A stretch of 64,000 bases of DNA. Source: Streptomyces sp. NRRL S-350 (GTDB taxonomy: Bacteria; Actinomycetota; Actinomycetes; Streptomycetales; Streptomycetaceae). The first letter of the stretch is position 1. Every line of letters begins with the position of its first letter. A program made the position numbers and the translations under genes. This document shows, one piece after another, positions 15,384-24,730 of this stretch. Below the pieces are notes generated by a model, which worked only from the letters and a program-made list of their open reading frames with translations, was not told the origin of the DNA and ran no database searches. Location: the NCBI RefSeq assembly GCF_000719705.1, contig NZ_JOHO01000027.1, forward strand, positions 70,791 through 134,790, given 5' to 3'.

Positions 15384-17615
15384 TCAGGCCACGTCGGCGC
15401 TCTGCGGCTCCTGCACCGGCTGCTGCCGCGGCAGGGCCGGCTCCTCCGCCGGGCCTTCCACGGACACGCGGGGCAAAGCCTTGTCCAGTCCGCGGGGCAG
15501 CCACCAGTTGGCCCGACCGCACAGGTGCATGAGCGCGGGGACGACGACCATGCGGATCAGCAGGGCGTCCACGGCGACAGCCACCGCGAGGCTGACCCCG
15601 AACTCGGAGATGACCCGCATGCCGCCGAAGACGAAGGAGCCGAAGACGCAGACCATGATGGTGGCGGCCACGGCGATCACCTTGCCGGTCTCGGCCTGCC
15701 CGACCCGGACCGCGCGCCGGCTGTCCCCGGTGTGCGTCCATTCCTCGCGCATCCGGCTGACCAGGAAGACCTGGTAGTCCATGGACAGGCCGAACATGAT
15801 GCCGACGACCAGGATGGGCACGAACGACTCGATCGGTCCGGCGGCGCCCAGCCCGAGGAGCCCCGCGCCGAAGCCGTACTGGAAGACGACGACGATCGCT
15901 CCGAAGGCCACCCCGATGCTGAGGATGTTGAGGACCGCGCCGACCGCGGGGATGAGCAGGCTGCGGAAGGCGACGGTCAGCAGCAGGAAGCCGAGCACCG
16001 CGATCACGAGCACGAACACCGGGAGCTTGCCCATCAGGACCGACGCGAAGTCGTCGTTGCTCGCGGTGACACCACCCACGTAGACCTTCATCGTCGTGCC
16101 CTGCTCGGCCTCGGGGACGACGTCGTCGCGCAGGTGGTGGATCAGGTCGGAGGTGGCTTCCGACTGGGGAGAGGTCGTCGGGACGACGGAGATCACGCCC
16201 ACCGTCTGTCCGTCCTTCAGGGGCGCGGCCGTGGCACTGGCGACGCCGTCGACCTGCTGGAGAGCGGTGACCAGCTTCGCCTCGGCGGCCCGGTCGGCGG
16301 CGGTGGGGGCCTGCACGGCGAGGACGAGCGGCCCGTTGAAGCCGGGTCCGAAACCGTCCGCGATCATGTCGTACGCCTGACGGTTCGTCGAGGTCGTGGG
16401 GAGGTTGCCGTCGTCGGACGCGCCCAGGCGCAGGGCGAGCGTGGGGAAGGCGAGCGCGGCGAGCGCGACCAGGGCGACCAGGGCGACCAGGGCGACCAGG
16501 GCGACCAGGGCGACCAGACCCAGGGCCTTGGGCCGGGCCTGGACCCGAGCGGCCCACCGGCCCCACAGACCGGCCCGGTCGGAGGACCGTTGCCCCGACC
16601 GCCCGGCCGACTCCCGGCGCTCGTTGCGGCTGAGGACCCGCGGACCGATCATGCCGAGCAGCGCCGGCAGCAGGGTGATGGCGGTCAGCACGGTCAGGAC
16701 GACGGTGACGGCCGCGCCGACGGCCATCCCGTTGATGATGCCGACATCGAGGGTGAGCATGCCGAGCAGCGCCACGACGACGGTGAGGCCGGCGAACACC
16801 ACGGCCCGGCCCGAGGTGTTGAGGGCCTTGGCGGTCGACTCGGCGACGCCCATGCCCGCCATCAGGTTGGCGCGGTGCCGGTTGACGATGAACAGGGCGT
16901 AGTCGATGCCCACGCCCAGGCCGATCAGCGAGCCGAGGGTCAGGGTGGTGTCGGAGAGCGTGACGACATGGCTGAGGAGGATCACCGTGACCGCGGAGGT
17001 ACCGACGCCGACGATCGCCGTGATGACGGGCAAGGCCGCCACCCACACCGCCCGGAAGACGAACAGCAGCACGATGAAGGCGAGGACGATGCCCATGGCG
17101 TCGGCGACCGCGTTCGGCTTCGGGTTGACGGTGAACGCCTGCCCGTTGAGCGCGACGTGCAGGTCGCCCGACTCCGGCGCGGTCGCGAGTTCCTTCACGT
17201 GGTCGATCTGGGAGTCGGCGACGTTCCGGTCGAACGCGACCGTGGCGTAGGCCGTCCTGCCGTCCTTGCTCACCTGCCCCGTGCCCCCGGGCAGGTAGGG
17301 GCTGGTCACCGCGGCGACCCCCGGCGCGTCGGCGATGTGCTCCAACGCCTCCGTCATCGCCCGCTCGGCCACGGGTTTGGTGACCTTGCCGCCCGTCAGC
17401 TGCCAGACGATCCGGCCGCTCTTGCCCGCCGCGCTGTTCGAGGCCTGCTGGAGCAGCGCCGTCGCCTTGGCCGAGTCGGTGTTCTGCGCGGTCGGACTGG
17501 TGCCGAAGTCGCTGCCGGCCACGCCGACTCCGGCGCCGAGGGCGAGCAGCAGGCCCACCCAGGCCAGGACGACGGCGAGCCGGTGCCGGTGGCACCAGCG
17601 GGCGAGAGGGGACAT
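15384..17615 (-). CDS. MMPL-family RND transporter
   Basis: A 743-residue membrane exporter, start ATG 17615 behind GAAAGG. It has the MMPL layout: an N-terminal helix (HRLAVVLAWVGLLLALGAGVG), an extracytoplasmic loop, helices 2-6 ending with 'GLGVGIDYALFIVNRHR', a cytoplasmic linker, a second loop, and helices 8-12 with 'VVGIMFGLSMDYQVFLVSRM'. The two GxGIDYALF/FGLSMDYQ proton-relay Asp-Tyr pairs are intact. A 9-bp tandem repeat encodes an (ALV)n membrane helix. The exporter sits upstream of a two-component system in the same direction and may be its target. The substrate, lipid or antibiotic, is unknown. Confidence 0.92.
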   Translation of the reverse strand: MSPLARWCHRHRLAVVLAWVGLLLALGAGVGVAGSDFGTSPTAQNTDSAKATALLQQASNSAAGKSGRIVWQLTGGKVTKPVAERAMTEALEHIADAPGVAAVTSPYLPGGTGQVSKDGRTAYATVAFDRNVADSQIDHVKELATAPESGDLHVALNGQAFTVNPKPNAVADAMGIVLAFIVLLFVFRAVWVAALPVITAIVGVGTSAVTVILLSHVVTLSDTTLTLGSLIGLGVGIDYALFIVNRHRANLMAGMGVAESTAKALNTSGRAVVFAGLTVVVALLGMLTLDVGIINGMAVGAAVTVVLTVLTAITLLPALLGMIGPRVLSRNERRESAGRSGQRSSDRAGLWGRWAARVQARPKALGLVALVALVALVALVALVALAALAFPTLALRLGASDDGNLPTTSTNRQAYDMIADGFGPGFNGPLVLAVQAPTAADRAAEAKLVTALQQVDGVASATAAPLKDGQTVGVISVVPTTSPQSEATSDLIHHLRDDVVPEAEQGTTMKVYVGGVTASNDDFASVLMGKLPVFVLVIAVLGFLLLTVAFRSLLIPAVGAVLNILSIGVAFGAIVVVFQYGFGAGLLGLGAAGPIESFVPILVVGIMFGLSMDYQVFLVSRMREEWTHTGDSRRAVRVGQAETGKVIAVAATIMVCVFGSFVFGGMRVISEFGVSLAVAVAVDALLIRMVVVPALMHLCGRANWWLPRGLDKALPRVSVEGPAEEPALPRQQPVQEPQSADVA
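16465..16518. repeat. 9-bp tandem repeat inside MMPL gene
   Basis: GCGACCAGG is repeated six times in phase with the reading frame (last unit GCGACCAGA), encoding repeated Leu-Val-Ala on the minus strand. Copy-number change would lengthen or shorten a membrane helix by three residues without shifting the frame. Confidence 0.8.
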
Positions 17616-18047
17616 CGACGAGCCTTTCCAGGGGGCCATGGGGTCGGGCCGACGATCACGGCCCGACCTCACGCTCGCACTTCCCCGTTCTCTCGTCGTC
17701 GGCCGTTCGCAGACACTTGGGTCTACTGCGCTCGCAGCAGACGGGGTGCACCGGCGCCGACGGTCGCCGTCGACGGCCCGGGGGCACGAGGACGGTGGCG
17801 ACGGCCCCGACAGGCAGACGGACGCCCGGGTGGCGACGAGGGCGCGACCGGCCCATGCGACGCGGACCGGGCGGGCGCCCCGAACCGGGCCCAGTGGGTG
17901 CGACGGGTTCCGCCGACGGCGGGCCGACCGGCAGGGCGGGGCCCGGGCCGGGCAGCGGTGGGACGTAGAGGCTGGTGGCGGCCGCTTCGGCCAGCGTCGG
18001 TCCGACGCCCTGGCACTCCGCCGGCACGGCCGCCCGCATCCCGAGGT
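17616..18047. other. Gene-free stretch upstream of the exporter
   Basis: The exporter frame is open back to 18557 without a stop, but the sequence here is Arg/Pro/Ser-rich and lacks family similarity. It probably holds the exporter promoter. Confidence 0.45.
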
Positions 18048-18557
18048 CCAGCTGTGGACGAGTACGTCCTGGCCGCTGCCGCCGCCGGAGCACACGTAGA
18101 AGGTGTGGCCACCGTCGACGGTGAGGTCGTGGACCTGCTGCGGGGCAAGGCCGGTGCGGTCGTACAGGAGGTGAGCGGTCGTACAGGAGGTGATCTCGCG
18201 CAGGGAGCCGTCCGCGCCGCGCAGGCTGTTGCCGACTCGCAGATTCGACGCGAGGGTCCAGCCGGCGCCGTCGACGTACAGGTGGTGGCCGGCGGTGGTG
18301 GACAGGGTGCTGCCGTCGGCGAAGCCGATGTCCACGGGCCGTTCGGTGTCATGGGCGAGCGTGGCGGTCACCGGCTGCCGGTGCAGGCCGGCCGTCCTGA
18401 GACCTGTGGTCATGACCTGGTCGCCGGTGCGGACCTCGCTGATCGCCCGGTGGGATCCACCGGCGAGCAGGACTTGGGGTGTCGGCCGGGAAGCTGCCGA
18501 CCAGGCACGTTCCGCGTGCGGCCGCGGTGGACTCGGCTTCGGCGTCGAGCTGTCCAC
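18048..18557 (-). pseudogene. Orphan Hint (intein-like) domain from a polymorphic toxin
   Basis: The minus frame contains 'TPQVLLAGGSHRAISEVRTGD', 'DGSTLSTTAGHHLYVDGAGW', 'ASNLRVGNSLRGADG', 'VHDLTVDGGHTFYV' and ends '..GQDVLVHSW'. These match in order the blocks of the pre-toxin Hint domain of Rhs/YD-repeat toxins ('..TPVLLADGT..ISEIKTGD..', '..TATDNHPFWV..', '..VHNLTVDDIHTYYVLAG..VLVHN'). The upstream repeat protein and the downstream toxin domain are both missing. A 19-bp tandem duplication lies inside it. Confidence 0.6.
18156..18193. repeat. 19-bp perfect tandem duplication in the Hint relic
   Basis: GCGGTCGTACAGGAGGTGA occurs twice back to back (18156-18174, 18175-18193). Because 19 is not a multiple of three it alters the frame locally, consistent with a decaying gene. 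Confidence 0.8.
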
Positions 18558-18712
18558 CAGGGCCCGGTCCGGTTCGGGCGGAGGAGAGAGCCGGGGAGGC
18601 TGTCGGCCCCGGCCCCCGTGACGGCCGGTTCCGCTACCGCTCCAGGCGCTGAAAGCCCGGCCGATCGAGGCGGCCTACCGCCCGGCCCCGTTCTTCGGGG
18701 TTGGCTCGGGTG

Positions 18713-19225
18713 TCACCCGGGCGGCGCATCCACTGGTCGTGAACGGGGCCCCACGCCGCCTTCGGCGGGAAGGACCCTGGCTTCGAGGTCGGTGGCGAGG
18801 GCTGCGAAGTCGGCGCTGTTCCATCGCTGGGGCCGCATCCGGACGGTGATGTTGTCGACCAGGTGCTCGGCGGCGGTGGCGAGGTAGGCGTCGGCCAGGG
18901 CGGGTGTCAGGTAGCGGTGGAACATCGCGAGCTGTTCGGCCGGGTCGGTGGGGTCGTCGATCGCCGTGACCGGGCCTTCCACGCTGACATAGCGGGTGGG
19001 GTCCCGTTCCTGCTGGACGCAGAGCGCGAATCGTCCTGCTGCGCGTAGCAGGCGGCCCTTCATGGAGTTCCTGCCCGTGATGATCGTTACGAGACCGCCG
19101 GGTCGGTAGGTGTACCAGACCGGTACGGCGAGCAGGCCGGCCGCGGGGTCGGGGGCGATTCCGATGACGGAGAGGATGCCGACGTGGGGAGCGGCCAGGA
19201 AGTCTTCACGTTCGCAGACGCTCAT
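18713..19225 (-). CDS. Pyridoxamine 5'-phosphate oxidase-like flavin/F420-binding protein
   Basis: A 170-residue protein. ATG 19225 is used; TTG 19237 with GAAAGG ahead is a fair alternative. The PPOX split-barrel pattern is visible: 'REDFLAAPHVGILSVIG', 'PAAGLLAVPVWYTYRPGGLVTI' (in parts), 'TGRNSMKGRLLRAAGRFALCVQ', 'YVSVEGPVTAI' and a terminal helix. This matches the actinobacterial 'TIGR03618-like' PPOX/F420-binding group, which reduces or binds small substrates in the cytoplasm. No partner gene is adjacent. Confidence 0.85.
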   Translation of the reverse strand: MSVCEREDFLAAPHVGILSVIGIAPDPAAGLLAVPVWYTYRPGGLVTIITGRNSMKGRLLRAAGRFALCVQQERDPTRYVSVEGPVTAIDDPTDPAEQLAMFHRYLTPALADAYLATAAEHLVDNITVRMRPQRWNSADFAALATDLEARVLPAEGGVGPRSRPVDAPPG

Positions 19226-19880
19226 GGCGTAGGGCAATGCCGTGGCCTTTCGAGGTGGATGCCACAGTTCCCCCGGGGTCCGGGTGCTGTGGGAGGCGGG
19301 CGGGGTGTTCGAGAAGGAACATGCGGGGCACCGCGGCTCACGGTCCGGTTCGCCCATGCTCGCGGCGCGGACCGGACAGCTCCACCCGCCGCACCGGGGT
19401 GTCATTCATTCGTGGGACGCAGACGCAGCCCGGTCCACGTCGATCGTGAACCGGCAACGCGCCGCCGCCTCATGGCGGACAGCAGCGTCGGGCAGGACCG
19501 CCCGCAGCCGCTGGTCGACGGTCAACGCGCGGCGGCCGACCAGGGCACGGATCCCGGCGTGCCCGAGGGACGTCCGGGCGACGGCGCGTGCCGCGCCCCG
19601 GGCGGGCAATCGTAGGGTGCGCGGGCTGCGCGGGCTGTGGGCAGTCGGCGCGTGCGGCCGGAGGGGGCACGTTCGCCGGTTCGGCGGCCCCTTCGGCGGG
19701 CCCGACGACACCGCTCGCCACGAGCCCTGCCGGACCTGTGGGAAACCCGCGAGGGCACGGAGGCTGAACGTGGCGAGCCGTCGTCGGCGTGCATGCGAAC
19801 AAGCACCGAGGCCCCGGTCTACGGTTGCCAAAGACTGCCGTGGCCCGGTACGCGCCACCGAAGTTCGCGAAAGAGGAGTC
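19226..19880. other. Gene-free stretch upstream of the split P450
   Basis: About 650 bases with long but compositionally poor open frames on both strands. An AAAGAGGAG ribosome site at its right end belongs to the P450 gene. No other supported feature. Confidence 0.5.
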
Positions 19881-20198
19881 ATGCCCGAGACGGAGAAAGG
19901 CGAACCGGTCGGGGGTCCGCTGGTTCCGATGCACTGCCTGCAGCTGCCGCCGGTGGGGCCGCCCCGGCGCGACCGCCTGCCCAACGGCACACCGATCTGG
20001 CTGGTCACCCGCTACCCGGACGTACGCCAGGCGCTCGTCGACGGCCGGTACAAGCGGTCCCTGCTGTTCGCCCCGGACGCCCCACGGCTGAGCGACAACC
20101 CCAACCTGGGCAGCAACCAGGACTCGATGTTCCACAAGGACGGCGCCGAGCACCACCGGCTGCGTCGCGTCTTCCAGCGGTCCTTCACCCCCCGTTAC
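19881..20198 (+). pseudogene. Cytochrome P450, N-terminal piece (interrupted by IS110 element)
   Basis: ATG 19881 follows AAAGAGGAG. The peptide carries normal actinobacterial CYP features: 'NGTPIWLVTRYPDVRQALVDGRY' (in parts), 'DAPRLSDNPNLGSN', 'DSMFHKDGAEHHRLRRVFQ' (C-helix HxxxR) and ends at 'RSFTPRY'. The following sequence is foreign (IS110 end). The continuation is found at 21996-22892, so the gene was split by an insertion of about 1.8 kb. Expected whole length ~400 residues. Confidence 0.85.
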
Positions 20199-21447
20199 CT
20201 TCTTGGTGGCCCCGCAATGGGGCTCCCGGCCTCCGGTCCGGCATGACTGTTCCCCCCTGTAGTTCGCATGATCCGGGGGGTGGTGTCACCGGGCCGGAGG
20301 CATCGGTAGACCGCTGATAGAGGCAGGGCGAGCACCACGGAACCGCGGTGACCCGGGCAGGCAAGCGGGTCGTCGACAAGCGGCTGCCGAACAGCGAGCC
20401 CAAGATGCGGGCGGTGCTCGACAAGCTCACCGCCAAGCACGGCACGGTCCTGGTCGTGGTCGACCAGCCCGCCTCCATCGGCGCCCTGCCGCTCGCGGTC
20501 GCCCGGGACGCCGGCTGCCGCGTCGCCTACCTCCCCGGCCTGACGATGCGACGGATCGCCGACCTCTACCCCGGCGAGGCCAAGACCGACGCCCGCGACG
20601 CCTCACCCTGCGCGGCATCGAGCTCACCGACGAGACCATCGCCGAGCTGGAGATGATCGTCGGCTTCGACGACGACCTCGCCGGCGAGGCCACCCGCATC
20701 GCCAACCGCCTGCGCGGGCTGCTCACCCAGATCCACCCACACCTGGAACGCGTCCTGGGACCGAGACTCGACCACCCGGCGGTTCAGGCCCTGCTGGAGC
20801 AGTTCGGCTCCCCGGACGCCCTGCGCAAGGCCGGACGCCGCCGCCTGCTCGGCGTCGCCCGGCCCTTGGCCCCGCGCATGTTCGAGCGCCTCGTCGAGGA
20901 CATCCTCACCGCGCTCGACGAGCAGACCGTGACCGTGCCCGGCACCGACGCGGCCGCGCTGATCGTGCCGAGCCTGGCCGGCTCCCTGCGGGCCGTCCTC
21001 GACCAGCGCAAAATCCTGGAGAAGCGCATCCAGGAACTGCTCGACGACCACCCACTGTCCAAGATCCTGACCTCCATGCCCGGCATCGGCACCAGGACCG
21101 GTGCCCGCGTCCTGATCGATGTCGGCGACGCGAGCGCGTTCCCGACCGCCGCCCACCTCGCCTCCTACGCCGGCCTCGCCCCCGCCACCCGCAGCTCCGG
21201 CTCCTCCATACGCGGCGAGCAACCCTCCCGCCGGGGCAACAAGCAGCTGAAACGCGCGTTCTTCCTGGCCGCGTTCGCCTCATTCAGCGACCCGGCCTCC
21301 CGGACCTACTACGACAAGAAAATCAACCAAGGCAAACGGCACACCCAAGCGCTCCTCTGCCTGGCCAGACGCCGGGTCGACGTCCTGTTCGCCATGCTCC
21401 GCGACGGCACCCTCTACCAGTCCCGGCCAGCCAGCGCGGTCAGCTGA
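20199..21447 (+). mobile_element. IS110-family insertion sequence, defective, inside P450 gene
   Basis: The left end follows the broken P450 codon run at ~20198. It has an untranslated ~130-base leader, then the transposase. The transposase is damaged: its usual N-terminal DEDD start is absent (the frame opens at 'GEHHGTAVTRAGKRV' after a stop) and a deletion with frameshift follows 'GEAKTDARDA'. The C-terminal Tnp20 half with the catalytic-Ser region ('MPGIGTRTGARVLIDVGD', 'YAGLAPATRSSGSS', 'RRGNKQLKRAFFLAAF') is complete to 21447. IS110 elements carry a bridge RNA in a non-coding end, and the leader is where it would lie. Confidence 0.75.
20327..21447 (+). pseudogene. IS110-family transposase, N-terminally truncated and frameshifted
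   Basis: Two open frames, 20327-~20612 and 20653-21447 (with ~14 codons of the second block readable from ~20613), together give 'VVVDQPASIGALPLAVARDAG', 'YLPGLTMRRIADLYPGEAKT', then 'TLRGIELTDETIAELEMIVG' in another frame. The expected peptide between 'DARDA' and 'TLRGI' (about 12 residues) is deleted, with a frame change. The first catalytic Asp block is missing as well, so the enzyme is inactive. Confidence 0.75.
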
Positions 21448-21922
21448 GAGGTGGTTCCGCCAGCAACACCACGCGATCGGCCTCAGGATCGAACCCGAGC
21501 ACCGGGTGGAGCGGATCAGACTCGGGGGCCAACACCACCGGCTTGCCGAGCCGGCGCCCGATCGCCCGAAGCAGACGGCACAGCACATTGACGCCGTCCT
21601 GGCCTCGCAACTCCCGCAGATCAACGTCGAAGTCGATCGAACCAGCCTCATAAGCCCGAAAGATCACCAGGAATCCAGTCGCGGGCCAGACCCTCAACAA
21701 CGCGTCGGCGCTCTCGCCGCGGACCAGCATCTCCGCAGCTCGCGGCAGCCGAGCCACGACACCGTCCTCGGAGTATTCGCACGACCACCCCTGCGACCGC
21801 ACCAGATCAAGCACCGCCTGCCAGTCCTCTACCGAGGTGTCTGCGACACGCACGTCCGGCAGCGACCCCATCAGGTCAGGGTTGAAGAAGTCCTTGACGT
21901 CGTCCCACAGCAGATCCGGCAT
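21440..21922 (-). CDS. Streptomyces hypothetical protein (cargo between IS110 and P450)
   Basis: A 160-residue cytoplasmic protein, ATG 21922 ('MPDLLWDDVKDFFNPDLMGS'). Blocks 'VEDWQAVLDLVRSQGWSCEY', 'GSIDFDVDLRELRGQDGVNVL' and 'LGFDPEADRVVLLAEPP' recur in many Streptomyces proteins of unknown function that often sit in islands. It overlaps the IS110 transposase end by 8 bases on the opposite strand and, with it, separates the two P450 pieces. It may have been carried in together or was inserted separately. An immunity-like role is possible but unproven. Confidence 0.75.
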   Translation of the reverse strand: MPDLLWDDVKDFFNPDLMGSLPDVRVADTSVEDWQAVLDLVRSQGWSCEYSEDGVVARLPRAAEMLVRGESADALLRVWPATGFLVIFRAYEAGSIDFDVDLRELRGQDGVNVLCRLLRAIGRRLGKPVVLAPESDPLHPVLGFDPEADRVVLLAEPPLS

Positions 21923-21995
21923 CCCGCCATGCTGCCCGGCTAACCCAGCCGAACGCAGCCCGATTCCCTTGACGAACCTCATAGAGGCACCCCCC

Positions 21996-22892
21996 GCCGC
22001 GACCGAACAGTGGCGACCGCTGGTGGCCGCCGTGGTCGACCGACTGCTGGACGACCTCGTTCGGCCCGGCCCGCCGGTCGACCTCGTCGCCGGATACACC
22101 CGGCTGCTGCCGACCACGGTGATCACCAGAATCCTCGACATCCCCGGTGAAGACCGCGAACGACTCTGGCACTGGGCCGAGTTCGGCTTCGCCACCACCG
22201 AACGCGACCCCGACGACGTGACCCGAGCCATGAAGGACTTCACGGCATACACGGCCCAGCTGGTCTCAACGCGCCGCCGTGATCCCGGAGACGACCTCCT
22301 CAGCACCATCGTCCAGGCCACGGACCGTGAAGGCGACATTCCGGAGCACCAGCTCGTCCACCTCCTCTGCGGACTGCTCGTGGCCGGCCAGGAAACCAGC
22401 GCGACCGCACTGGCCAACGCCGTGTTCTACCTGCTCACCGAACGCCCCGACGCCTGGCGCCGGATCGGCGCCGACGAGACCGCAGCCGCCCTGGCGACCG
22501 AACGGCTGCTGCACAGCATCCCCTTGGGCATCAACCCCGAACGCCCCGGCAGCCTCCTGCGCACCGCCGAGGACGTCGAACTGGGCGGCGTGACCATCCC
22601 GGCCGGCGACATCGTCGCAGCCGACCGAACCGCCGCCAGCCAAGACCCCCACGTCTTCCCGCCCCACTCGCTCAGCCGGCTGTTCACCCCCCTGGAAGCC
22701 GGCACCCTCGCCTTCGGAGCCGGCCCGCACTTCTGCCCCGGCGCATGGCTGGCCCGCCTCCAAATGCAGCTGGCGCTCCACCGCCTCGCCGCCCGCCTGC
22801 CGAACCTGCACCTCACCACGCCAACCACCGCGATCACCTGGCGCCACGGCACCTCCACCCGCAGCCCCCTCCACCTGCCGGCCGCCTGGTGA
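21996..22892 (+). pseudogene. Cytochrome P450, C-terminal piece
   Basis: The frame continues the P450 broken at 20198: 'WRPLVAAVVDRLLDDLV', F/G region, I-helix 'CGLLVAGQETSATALANAV' with the AGxET oxygen-activation motif, K-helix region 'ATERLLHSIPLGINPERPGS', and the heme-binding loop 'LAFGAGPHFCPGAWLARLQM' with the Cys ligand. The length and order are those of a bacterial class I P450. There is no start of its own, so it is inactive unless the insertion is excised. Confidence 0.85.
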
Positions 22893-22934
22893 CACACCCG
22901 CGCCCCGCACCGGTGCGCGCGCCGTCACGGCTCC

Positions 22935-23165
22935 CGCGCCCACGCCGTCCTCGACCACACCACCCGCGCCATAGGCGAACACGTCCGCCACGGTCTTCAG
23001 CCGTACGCCGGGTCGGCCCGGGACTGCGGAACCGCGAAACCCCGCGCGGCCGGCAGCGGACACACCCCGGCCACCGCCCGGTCGACGGTGGAGGCCGACA
23101 CCCCGAACAGCAGCGCCGGCACCTTAGGCGGCACCGTCCGGCGCATGTTCCGGCACCAGGGTGGA
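22935..23165 (-). pseudogene. IS5-type transposase helix-turn-helix fragment
   Basis: One frame reads 'KVPALLFGVSASTVDRAVAG' and 'PAARGFAVPQS'; a second continues 'RPGVRLKTVADVFAYGA'. This is the HTH_Tnp_4 region of actinobacterial IS5-like transposases with one frameshift. No DDE domain remains. Confidence 0.6.
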
Positions 23166-23198
23166 CGGCTGCCGAGCGCCTGATGACCGACGCTCCGA

Positions 23199-23738
23199 TC
23201 ATCCAGCACCGGGCATGCGCCCCCACTCCTCGTCGAGGATGCTGAAGACGTCGGAGTCGCGCCAGCCATCCCGGATCAACGCGGTATGCCGATGGCGGCC
23301 CTCGTGGGCCATGCCGAGCTTGGCGAGCACCCGGGCCGATGCGAGGTTGCGAGGATCGCAGGTCGCGTAGATCCGGTGCAGCCCCAACGGCCCGAATCCT
23401 CGCGCGAGAAGTCCCCCGCCGATGGCGGTGCCCACCCCTCGCCCCCACACCCGGGGATGGACGAGGTACGAGATCTCGCCTTGGCGGTGGGCCCGGCTGC
23501 GGACCTTCAGCTCGCCGATACCGACGAGATCACCGTCCAGACAGGCCGCATACACGTACCTCGCCTGCGGGGACTGCAACCGGGCGTCCACCGCGCCCTG
23601 GACGAAGTCCCGCGTCTGCTCCTCGGTGTTCGGCCCCCACACCTGGAAGCGGCAAGCCTCCGGAAGACTGGAGAAAGCATGTAGAGCGAGGCAGTCGCCG
23701 ACAGCGAGCTCGCGCATGGTCACTGAGGCATTGAGCAC
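23199..23738 (-). CDS. GNAT-family N-acetyltransferase
   Basis: A 179-residue protein. The acetyl-CoA loop is 'RVWGRGVGTAIGGGLLARGF' (R-G-V-G-x-A pattern). Before it comes 'GEISYLVHPRVW' (beta4), and after it 'LHRIYATCDPRNLASARVLAKLGM' (in parts), as in the RimJ/RimL group that acetylates N-terminal or small-molecule amines. The start 'MLNASVTMREL' may be shortened to the second Met. It stands alone, with fragments on both sides. Confidence 0.88.
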   Translation of the reverse strand: MLNASVTMRELAVGDCLALHAFSSLPEACRFQVWGPNTEEQTRDFVQGAVDARLQSPQARYVYAACLDGDLVGIGELKVRSRAHRQGEISYLVHPRVWGRGVGTAIGGGLLARGFGPLGLHRIYATCDPRNLASARVLAKLGMAHEGRHRHTALIRDGWRDSDVFSILDEEWGRMPGAG

Positions 23739-24730
23739 GAGCCGATCCTGTCAGCCAGGCCAGCGTCGTCAACCCCAGGTGCTCGTCTTCGCAGAGATCG
23801 CATAGGCGCGGCTCCGCGGTGGCGGACCTGCAGTGGTCCAGCTGCGGCCAGGCGGTGCGGGTGCGGTCACCGAGGCGCGACTCCAGTCAGAGCCGGGTGC
23901 GTTCCGAAGGCGTGGGCATGTCGGTCATCCTGCCGGAGGGGCCGGTGTCGGCGCTCCCGTAAGTGCGTGAGCGCCCACAAGGGCAAGGGGCCCTGCACCC
24001 GTATGTGCCCGTCCGGACGTACCGCCGAGCAGGGCAGAGCGGTGAAACTCGAGACGTTCCCCATCCGTGTTTCGCAGGGGACGCACGCACGCGGGCGCTG
24101 CAGACCGGTGACGAGCAGGAGAAAGGACCCGAAGCTGAGGTCAGGCAGAGTCAAACTCCTCTGAAATGGTGCGATGTCCGAGACCGGCAATGTGGGCGTC
24201 TTCCTCGGCAGAGACGTCGGCAACCGGACCTCGGTGCCGAAGCTGTTCTCGCGCCGTTGGCGGGCAGGAGCGGTCACACTGGCCGGGGCTGCCGCTCCGC
24301 TTACCGGGCTGGAAGTGACCCAGGACCTGTTCGGGCAGCCGTTCCAGCAGGCGGCCGTGGACCCGGCACGTGGGCTGTCCGGTGCCCGCGCTGCGGTGGA
24401 GAGTCGATCGATGCGGGCCAGGACCTCGCGGTGCCGAAGCGGAGCGACTCCGCCGGGTGGCGGACGTTGACCACCTTGCTGAACGCGGGTGTTACGTTCC
24501 ACTCGAGCTGCTGTGCCGGGCCCGGCCGGCGGCCTCGAACACCGCGTGAGGTGCGCGAGCGGCTGGCCGCCGCGGCCGGCACGGGCGTGCCGCTGAGCGT
24601 GGCGCTGACGACGGTCGACACTGACGAGCTCTGTTCCGGGCCCACCGCACGCTGAGCCGTCGGTGAGCTCCCCCGCTGTGCGGGAGGTGCTGACTACCTG
24701 GTTGCGTTCGCCCGTGAGAGGGTTGCTGTC
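23739..24730. other. About 1 kb without a recognised gene
   Basis: Both strands have long open frames (for example minus-strand peptides containing 'VNVRHPAESLRFGT' and plus-strand 'GVFLGRDVGNRTSVPKLF'), but none matches a family I know or has a convincing ribosome site. It may contain decayed genes. Confidence 0.4.

Noticed and set aside
15384..18557. A single 1,057-residue open frame joining the Hint domain to the MMPL transporter
   Set aside because: The ~145 residues between them are Arg/Pro/Ser-rich with no similarity, and the transporter has its own ribosome site and start at 17615; the open frame is a GC-bias artefact.
15525..18887. 1,120-residue plus-strand open frame rich in Asp, Gly and His
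   Set aside because: It is the antisense reading of the MMPL gene and has the typical composition of a high-GC shadow.
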